A program made the position numbers and the translations under genes. 64,000 bases of DNA from Botryosphaeria dothidea. Taxonomy: Eukaryota > Ascomycota > Dothideomycetes > Botryosphaeriales > Botryosphaeriaceae. Positions within the stretch are counted from its first letter, which is position 1. The number at the start of each line of letters is the position of its first letter. Shown here one piece after another: positions 55,140 through 64,000 of the stretch. The stretch covers positions 248,001 through 312,000 of the forward strand of contig WWBZ02000015.1 of assembly GCA_011503125.2 (NCBI GenBank), in the 5' to 3' direction. Under the pieces are notes generated by a model, which had not been told where the DNA came from, ran no database searches, and saw only the letters and a program-made list of their open reading frames with translations.

Positions 55140-57890
55140 GACCCACCGCAATGGGCGAACCAACTATTCACAATGGTTACTCAGCTACAGGCACGAATGG
55201 ATAGCCAGGCTACTACACCAATAACAAGGCAGCCTAGCGTAGAAACAGCCACGTCTACTCCGACGGCTTAAGTATAAACCCCACCGACCGTAATTGCTAA
55301 AGCGGTTACTTAAGCGCTTACGGCAAGTCAAAGGCCAAGAAAAATTCTACCCGAACTAGTAGAATTTAAAGGAGAGCGAAAGGAGCTAGAAGCCTGGATT
55401 GATCAAGCAAATCAGAAACTTCGAATCGATTACGTAAGCTACCTAGAAACGATATAAGCAGCGTTGCTATTTAATTAGCTACGAGGAACCGCGCTTACCT
55501 ACTTACAACTATAGTAGAGATCCTTAAGCCAGACGGCTATAACCTAGGATCTATTCGAATAGCTAAGGGCCGTATTTGGCGACCTATATCGCGAGGAAAA
55601 AGCACGTCGCGAGCTCCGAGCCCTACATCAAAAAGGTGGCCCCTTTAGAGAATACTTCGTAAAGTTCCGCCACCTAATACTTAAATCTAGTAAAAGTACT
55701 ATATGGGACGATAAGCAAAAGAAAGACTCTCTTTAGGACTTAATTAGCTAGGAACTAAAAGACCGACTAGTTAGTAAGAGCTTAGAAGATCTTACGTTCC
55801 ACGAATTTGCTAACTTACTAGCTAGAACTAGTGACGATATAGAGGCTGTTAATAAGGCTAAGAAGTTAGTTATACGAAGTAGGTATTAAGGAAGGAGAAG
55901 CCTAAGTCCTTAAACTAATAAGAGAACTACTCGATTAATAACGACTACTAGACCTACTACGTATCTAAAGCCTCTTTAAAACGACTAAATAGACTAGAAA
56001 CTAATAGGCCTAGCTAAAGCCGTACTAACCCGGAGAGCTAAATAGGTAACTTAAGATAAGATTAACCGACGTCGTTAGAATAGGCTTTATACGCGTTATA
56101 GTGCTTTAGGACACTAGAAGTATATATACCCTTATACGCCTACCCGTTACCTAGCTTAAGCTACTAGTATTAGATAGTCGGAGTAGGAAGTTCCTCCGTA
56201 GTTAGAGGAGGACGCTAAAGTATTAGAGGTTAATAAGAATTCGGAAAAAGAGTAGCTTCTAATAAAATTCGCCGTTAGAAGTAAAAGAAGTAAAGTAAGC
56301 TTTAAGTAGATTGGAAGCAATTCGAGAATAAGTATATAGAAAAACTACCTTTCTTAGTTTTAGTACTTATTAATAAGAAGATCTCTACTTAAACCCTTAT
56401 TAATTCTAGGTACTTATTCTATAGCTTTATCGATACTTAATTCGCTCGAAGATATAAACTCTAGCGTATCTCTATCCGACTAAGATAAATCTAGTTAGTT
56501 AATACTATTACCGACTCCTAGATTACCGAAGTAGTAATTACCGAGATCGATATCGGCGGATACTAAACGAAAAGAGCTTACTTCTATATAGCTCTAAGGA
56601 TTAAAGGCTATAAAGTTATTCTTAGCTTACTATAGTTAGTAAAAGAGAGAGTAGAACTAGATATAGAAAAATAAATTCTTAGATTTAAGGACTCTAGACT
56701 AGTAGTATAAAGCTAGAGAGAGAGAAAAGAACTCGACTATAGAAGGATCGGAGCCGCTAGATTCCGCCTTCTTACGAGGAAAAAACGACTCGGTTACTAA
56801 GTTTTCTTAGCAAGTCTAGCTAATATTAATAAAGCACTTACTAAGAAGAAGTATATAGACCTAAGAACGAAACTACTAGCCTAGTTAGATAAACGGTTTC
56901 TCGATACCTTCGATAGAAGTAAAGCCGATAAGTTACCTCTATACCGATCTAGAATCGATTATTAGATTAAGCTTAAGAAAGATAAGAATAGAAGAACACT
57001 AGTAGCCCTATAGAGATTCTTATATAATATATCTAGAAATAAACTACTAGTACTCTAGAAAACGCTTATAGAGTTACTCGATAAAGGCTTTATTCGTATA
57101 AGTAATTCTCTAGCCGTAGCGCTAGTTCTCTTTATAAAGAAACTAGGTAGAGGCTTACGATTCTATTATAACTACCGAGCTCTTAATTAACTTATACGAA
57201 AGAATCGATATCTACTACCTCTTATTTAGAAGACCCTTAACCGGATTAGTAAAGTAAGATAGTTTATAAAACTCGATATAATCGTAGTATTTAATAAGAT
57301 TCGGGTTAAACTAAGAGATAAATAGCTTATAGCCTTTCGAACCCGCTTTAGACTATTTAAGTAGCTTATTACTCCCTTTAGACTAGCTAATATACTAAGT
57401 ATCTTTTAACGATATATTAACTAGACCCTATAGGACTTCCTAGACGACTTTATATCGGCTTATATCGATAATATACTTATTTTTACCGAAGGATTCCGTA
57501 TCTAATACCGAGAGTACGTAACTAAGATTCTCGAAAAGCTATAAGTAGCGGGACTATAGCTTAATATCGATAAGTACGAATTTAAGGTTTAGTTAATAAA
57601 GTATCTTAGATTTATTATCGAAGCTAGAAAAGATATTCGTATAGACCTAGCTAAGGTAAAAGCTATTTAGAAATAGAAAATACTAACTATAGTTAAAGAA
57701 GTACTTAGATTCCTTAGCTTTACGAACTTCTACTAGCGCTTTATTAATAAATACTCGAAGACTACGGCTCCGTTATATATACTTATAAAAAAAGACGTTC
57801 CGTTCTATTAGATAGAAGGAGTAAAAAGAGCGTTTCGAAAGCTAAAGAAGGCCTTTATTACGGCACTAATTCTTACCTAATATTAGATAA
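55140..57890 (+). mobile_element. RIP-degraded Ty3/Gypsy retrotransposon, 3'-truncated
   Basis: Despite many TAG/TAA stops, conserved blocks are readable on the + strand. Gag at about 55370-55870: ERKELEAWIDQANQKLRIDY, EEKARRELRALHQKGGPFRE and FANLLARTSDDIEAVNKAKK. A protease/linker region lies at about 56350-56900. Reverse transcriptase at about 57060-57650: [35 protein letters not shown], the active-site segment SAYIDNILIFTEGF and KYLRFII. The element stops in the post-RT region near 57890, where LINE-type sequence of opposite orientation starts. The 5' leader (54190-55100) keeps CpA and TpG and contains a TATA-like ATATATAAGCAG near 54385. Confidence 0.82.
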
Positions 57891-60800
57891 ATAGATAAAT
57901 TTATTTCTTTCCGATATAGCTCCCTTACGGGTCTATATAGGGCTAGCTATCTATTATTATTTTATACGAGGAGGAAAATCTTTTCGCCTAGTAAAACCCC
58001 TTCTCTCTCTCTAGATATACTATTCTATACTAATTCTATTTTTTCTTCTTACTAGTAGCGGCTACTATAGTAGCCCTATATTTATCTACTAGACCTATCT
58101 CTTTAGTTCTTATTCTCGTAGTTATTCGGGTTCTAGTAGTCTTAGTAGTCCTAGTAGTTCTTTTAGTTTCTCTTCCTAGTTACTCTTCTAGATTAGTTCT
58201 CTTACTAGGCTAAATTACTTAAGTAGTCTTAGGCGTAAGAACTAGTCTATCGCTACTTTAATCTTCTTCTTTATTAAGAGGAGAAAATAGTAGTTCGTAG
58301 TTTCTATCTTTTAGAGTATCTATATTCTACTCTATTAGAAGTCGGGGTAGAAGAGGAGGATATACTTTAGAGTTTATTTATACTAGCCGTATAGGTAGGT
58401 AGAGCTAAGATACTCTAGTACTTTACGCCTAGAGAGAAAGTTCTTTAGTCTAATATACTTTATATATAGTAGAGTAGCGAGTATACTCTATAGCTTAGAT
58501 AGTTCGCTATAGATTTATCTAATTTTTAGGTTCTACTATATACTTTAGGCTACTAGCTTATCTTATCTTTCTTAGCTAGTAAACTTTATCTATCTCTTCT
58601 TCTACTTATTTCTATATATTATACGTAGTCTTATTCGCTCTAAGAGGCTCTAGTAAATAGAAGAATAGTAATAAAAGAGGAAGTTTACCTTTTTTCTAAG
58701 TAAGAATCTTCTAGCTAGACTAGCGGTACCTCTAGTACTTAGAGTAGCCCTAGCTATCTATTTAATACTTTAGTAAATTTCCTCTACTACTACTATAACT
58801 AGGCTATCTCTAGTTCTAATAGTTTAGGCTAGTATTAGTTTATCTAGGTATAATAAGAGTAGGGGAATCCCCGTCTTATACTCTAAGGTTTATATACTAG
58901 TTAACTTATACGCTCCTAAGATAATACGTAGATACTAGTTTTAGATCTTCTATAGTAGCTAGATAGCTATTTTCCTCTACTCTAGAGTTCCTTCCGGAGT
59001 ATACTATACTCTATAGCTATAAGTAAGGGCTAGCCTTATTACGGCCGTATAGATATAGCGGGCTTTAGTAAATAAGGCTCCCTAGGTAGATACTACGAGT
59101 CGGGAGAGAGATATATACTATTTAATTACCTTAGCTCCTATTTCCCTAATATAGAGTTCCTATCTAAGCTTATTATCTACGTAGATTCCTAGAATCTTTA
59201 TCGTAGGCTCTAGGTATCTAGTAAATCTAGGGATACGGATATCTACTACTATATTAAATCTTCTTAGCTTTCTTATAAAGTAGATAAGATAGTACTTATC
59301 TAGCGAGAACGCTAACCCGTAGATAGCTATCTAATACTCGTAAACTTAGTATACTTCCTCTAGTATCCTATAGTTTTATTCTATAGATCTACTAAAGGCT
59401 AGAATATTAGTATCGTCGACGAATCTAAGGGGGAAGATATTACTCCTACGTAGCTATATAAGTAGATTAGAGATAAAGAATAGATAGAGGATTAGAGATA
59501 GAGAGGATTTCTAGAAAATCCCGGTTAAGATCTAGATTAGCGGGCTAGTAAAGTCCCTAAAAGATAGCTAAGTAGTCCGGTCCTATAGGAAGGAGTATAT
59601 AAATCTTTCTATCTATTTAGGGAGCCTCGCTATTCTTATATTATAGAGAAGTCTCTTATAGAATATATAATCGTATATCTCTAAGATATCTAGGCTAAGA
59701 ACTAAGGCTACTAGCCCCGGATCTTACGCCTAGATAGTATAGATTTATTCCGTAAGTAGGTCGAGAGCTACTACTACTAACCTATTTCTTCTAGCTTCTA
59801 TCTATATATTAGAAAGTAGTAGTTTATAGGCTTTAGTCGCCCTAGAAGATCCGATCTACTATAATTCTCTTAAGTAGCTTTTTCTAATATATTAAGTAAA
59901 GTAATTAGTCTAAATAACTTAGCTTTAGTATAGTTATTCCTCTATAGTTTTCTTAGGACTACGGTAATAAAGCTTTTAAACTATCTAAGATAGTATCTAA
60001 ATACGAGATATTTCTAGAAGAGCCTAGTAAGGGGTCCCCTTAGTATCTTAGCGTATTACTTTAGAAACCTATTAATAATCTTATCTAGGCCTAGTATCTT
60101 ATCTAGGGAAGCTTCTTAATAGTATAGAGGATCTACTCCTTCGGTAACGCCTTAGAAGATCTCTACTAGCTCTAGATATATATATCTATTTAGATCTAAG
60201 AGGTTAGTAGCCCTAGAAGGGGAGAAGAACTAGTTAGTAAGGATTTCCGCCTTAAATTAGTTATTGTAACGTAGTTATTTATCTACTTCCTAAAGAGGTA
60301 GAAACTAGAGTAGGGCTAGCGGCTCTAATACTCTTATTCTTATCTATCTTAAAAGCTTCTAAAGTATAGAAGAGTCTAAGATTATCTCGGCTACTATTCT
60401 ACGCTATACTTTTATTTTATCTCTTCTAATCTATCTCTTTTTACTATTAGTAATAGTTTAGTAAACTATCTAGTTCTTCTCTCTTTCTATAGCTATCTAC
60501 TTCCTTCTAGCTACTTTAGCCTAGTATACTAGATCCGAATACTTCTTTATCTATTATATAGAGGTCTAGGACGAGGGTCTCGCTACTAAAATAGTCTTCT
60601 AGATTATTCTTTAGATAGTCTTCTAAAGTAGTATAGTAAAGTAATCTAAGTCTACTTTAGTATTAAGAGGGGCTGCTTTAAGATATTTAAGCTTTAATTA
60701 GAGTATATTATTAGTTCTCTTCTAGTCTACTTTCTTCTACTAGAGTCTTAGAGGGCGTAGTTCCGCGAAGGTAAGAGAAAAATCGAGTATAGTAAGGATA

Positions 60801-61190
60801 GGTAGGTAGTTAGAGAATAATTTAAGCTCCTAACTAACTCCGTAACTAAAAATTCTCTCCTCTAGCTACTATATAGTAAAAATAAAATCTAGAGTACTCT
60901 CGCTACTATTCTTTCTTCTCGTAATAGTATCTTTTAGAAGGACTAGATTAAGATTAGCTATAATAGCTATTTTAATAAGGTTATCTATAAGAATATAGTA
61001 TCTTAGAATAGTTATATCCCTCTAGATAGGATAGTAAAGATTAAAGTCTTCTAGAAGAATATACTTCCCTAGTTTTCTAAGGGCTTCTAGGAGAAGAGAT
61101 AGAGTTTCTAGGGCCGTACTAGTATAGAAGGCTAGTAGAGAATTATAGTAGTTATAGATATAGATTATACGTATCTTAATAGTAATAGAT
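57890..61190 (-). mobile_element. LINE-type retrotransposon copy 1, RIP-degraded
   Basis: Read on the minus strand. The RT fingers/palm at about 60090-59860 give IINRFLK, YAKILRGPLTRLF and FKSFITVVLRKL. The catalytic block near 59540-59400 gives LILYLFFISNLL and RFVDDTNILA, with FVDD at 59412-59423 intact. The thumb at about 59210-59000 gives IKILGIYVDNKLR and FTKARYIYTAVIRLALTY. Stops are frequent. The 3' end is at the left, with an (TA(A/G)A)n tail near 57885-57900. The 5' part above about 60.7 kb should encode the endonuclease, but I could not confirm motifs. This belongs to the fungal non-LTR group of the Tad/CgT1 kind, from memory. Confidence 0.8.
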
Positions 61191-64000
61191 AGATAGATAG
61201 ATAAATTTATTTCTTCCTAATATAGCTTCCTTACGGGTCTATACGGGGCTAGCTATCTATAGTTATTTTACTCGAGAGGAAAAACCTTATCGCCTAGTAA
61301 AAACTCCTCCTTTCTATCTAGGCCTATTTATCTCTACTAGTTCTATTTTTTTCTTTTTACCGGTAGCGGCTACTATAGTAGCCCTATATTCGCCTACTAG
61401 CTCTACTTCTTTAGTTCTTATCCTCGTAGTTATCCGGGTTCTAGTATTCTCGGTAGTTCTCCTAGTTCCTCTTCTTAGTTATTCTTCTAAATTAGTTCCT
61501 TAGTAAGACTAAACTAACTAAGTAGCCCTAGGCGTAGGAACTAGCCTATTACTACTTTAATTCCCTTCTTTATTAAGAGAAGAGAGTAGTAGTTCGTAGT
61601 TCCTACTCTTTAGAGTATCTATATTCTACTTTATTAGAAGTAGAAGTAGAAGAGAAGAATATACTTTAGGGTTTATTTATACTAGCCGTATAGATAGATA
61701 GGACTAGAGTACTTTAGTATCTTACGCCTTAAGAGGAAGTCCTCTAGTCTAATATACTCTATACGTAGTAGAGTAGCGAGTATACTTTATAGCTTAGATA
61801 GTTTACTATAGATTTATCTAATTTTTAGGTCTCTACTATATACTTTAGGCTACTAGCTTATCTTATCTTCCCTAGCTAGTAGACTTTATCTATCTTTTCT
61901 TCTACTTATTCCTATATACTATACGTAGCTTTATTCGCTTTAAGAGACTCTAGTAGATAGAGAGGTAGTAGTTAAGAAATAAGTTTATCTTTTTTTCTAA
62001 GTAGGGTTCTTTCTAGTAGAGCTAGTAGCGCCTCTAGTACTTAGAGTAGTCTAAGCTATCTATTTAATACTTTAGTAAGTTTCCTCTACTACTATCGCGG
62101 CTAGACTATCTCTAGCTCTAATAGCCTAGGCTAGTACTAATTCGTCTAGGTATAGTAAGAGTAGGAGAATCCCTATCTTATACTCTAAGGTTTATATACT
62201 AGTTAACTTATACGCCCCTAAGATAGTACGTAGATACTAGTTTTAGATCTTCTTTAGTAGCTAGATAGTTATTTTTCTCTACCCTAGGATTTTCTCTAGA
62301 GTATATTATACCCTATAGCCGTAGGTAAGGACTAGCCTTACTACGGCCGTATAGATATAACGGGCTTTAGTAAATAAGGCTTTCTAAGTAGGACGCTACG
62401 AGTCTAGAGAGAGATATATACTATTTAATTACCTTAGCTCCTATTTCCCTAATATAGAGTCTCTATTTAAGCTTATTATCTACGTAGACTCCTAGAATCT
62501 TAATTATAGGCTCTAGGTATCTAGTAAATCTAGGGATATAGATCCCTACTACTATATTAAATCTCCTTAGTTTCCTTATAAAATAAATAAGGTAATACTT
62601 ATCGGACGAGAAAGCTAACTCGTAGATAGCTACCTAGTACTCGTAAATTTAATATACTCCCTCTAGTATTCTATAGTTCTATTCTATAGATCTACTAAAG
62701 GTTAAGATATTAGTATTATTAACGAATCTAAGGGGAAAGATATTACCTCTATATAGCTATATAAGTAGATTAGAAGTAAAGAATAGATAGAGTATCGGCG
62801 ATAGTAAGAATCTCTAGAGAATCTTAGTTAAGGTCTAGATTAGTAAACTAGTAAAGTCTCCGAAGGATAGCTAAGTAGTACGGTCCTATAGAAAGAATCG
62901 GGTAAATCTTTCTACCTATTTTAGAAGTTTTACTATTTTTATATTATAGAGAAGCCTTCTATAAGATACGTAGTTATATACTTCTAAGATATCTAGGCTA
63001 AGAACTAAAGCTACTAGCCCTAGGTCTTATACCTAGATAGTATAGATCTATTCTATAAGTAGATTAAGAGCTACTACTACGGATCTATTTCTCTTAGCTT
63101 CTATCTATATATTAGAGAGTAGGCCGTATACTTTAGTAGTCTAGGAGATTCTATCTACTATAATCCTCTTAAGTAGCTTCTCTAGCGTATTAAGTAAAGT
63201 AATCGGCCTAAATAACTTAGCTTTAGTATAGTCGTTTCTCTATAGTTTTCTAAGAACTACGGTAATAGAGCTTTTAAACTACCTAGAGTAGTATCTAAGT
63301 ATAAGATATTCTTAGAAGAGTCTAGTAAGGGGTTCTCTTAGTATCTTAGCGTATTACTTTAGAAACCTATTAGTAATCTTATCTAGGCCTAGTACCTTAT
63401 CTAGAGAAAGCTTCTTAATAGTATAGAGGATCTACTCTTTAGTAAGGTCTTAGGGAATCTCTATTAGTACTAGATATATATATCTATCTAGATCTAAGAG
63501 GTCGGTAGTTCTAAGAGGTAGAAAGAACTAGTTAGTAAGGATTTCTACCTTAGACTAGTTATCGTAATATAGTTATTTATCTACTCTCTAGAGGAGTAGA
63601 AACTAAGATAGAGCTAGAGGTTCTAGTACTCTTATTCTTATCTATTTTAAGAGCTTCTAGAGTATAGATAGGTCCGAAGTAATCTTAGCTACTATTCTAC
63701 GCTATACTTTTATTCTATCTCTTCTAATCTATCTCTTCTTACTATTAGTAATAGTTTAGTATACTATCTAGTCCTTCTCTCTTCCTATAGCCGTCTACTT
63801 CCTTCTAGCTACTCTAGTCTAGTATACTAGGTCCGAATACTTCTTTATCTATTATATAGAGGCCTAGAGCGAGGGTCTCGCTACTAGAATAGTCTTCTAG
63901 ATTATTTTTTAGATAGCCTCCTAGAGTAGTATAGTAAAGTAATCTAGATCTACTTTAGTTTTAAGAGGGGCTACTTTAAGGTATTCGAGCTTTAATTAGA
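61190..64000 (-). mobile_element. LINE-type retrotransposon copy 2, continues beyond window
   Basis: Colinear with copy 1 at an offset of 3303-3306 bases, in the same orientation, differing mainly by transitions. The tail (GATA)n at about 61187-61205 marks its 3' end. The catalytic FVDD of copy 1 reads FVNN here (62715-62726), through CG-to-TA changes. The window ends at the point equivalent to about 60700 in copy 1, so its 5' end is not seen. Confidence 0.8.

Noticed and set aside
1..64000. tRNA or rRNA genes
   Set aside because: I saw no cloverleaf with the conserved B-box (GGTTCGAATCC) and no rRNA-like stretch; short tRNAs could still escape inspection by eye.

Overview
The window is nuclear DNA of a filamentous ascomycete (Pezizomycotina). 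Several genes have 48-72 nt introns with fungal GT...CTAA(C/T)...AG signals. Fungus-typical families are present: HET, Helo-like STAND, PL1 pectate lyase, P450, and DUF7924/PDDEXK-type proteins. The right end carries heavy repeat-induced point mutation (RIP). I cannot name the species.

Layout. 0-12 kb is gene-poor: one lineage-specific ORF, a gag-like remnant, a coiled-coil ORF, and the first of three solo LTRs. 12-16 kb has two small secreted proteins. 13.5-20.4 kb is a graveyard of metabolic genes: a Baeyer-Villiger monooxygenase, a SnoaL-like protein, an amidohydrolase-2 decarboxylase, a P450 N-terminus, an NmrA-like fragment and a DUF1857/SRPBCC-like fragment. The best-preserved ones carry TGG-to-stop or possible CAG-to-TAG changes or frameshifts. 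An intact flavin monooxygenase follows at 21.5-23.2 kb. 24-40 kb holds a PD-(D/E)XK-like gene, a secreted pectate lyase, a frameshifted secreted protein, an ankyrin-HET gene, a solo LTR, a DUF7924-type gene, a P450 with a one-base frameshift, and a further PD-(D/E)XK-like gene.

40-53.5 kb holds a coiled-coil gene with a premature stop, a second DUF7924-type gene, a decayed PDDEXK_12-type gene, an intact HNH-nuclease gene and a Helo-like STAND protein. Together, five PD-(D/E)XK-motif genes and one HNH gene lie within about 25 kb, bracketed by two genes of allorecognition-type families. This is the most unusual arrangement in the window.

53.7 kb to the end is repeat territory: a frameshifted C-terminal scrap of an orotidine-5'-phosphate decarboxylase (pyrG/URA3-type) gene, two short tandem-repeat arrays, a RIP-riddled Ty3/Gypsy element, and two head-to-tail LINE-type copies offset by about 3.3 kb. 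From about 56 kb onward CpA and TpG are almost absent, as expected of near-saturating RIP. The window looks like an accessory compartment next to a transposon block. Exon joins were inferred by eye from splice signals and family conservation. Family names come from memory of conserved motifs, not from searches.
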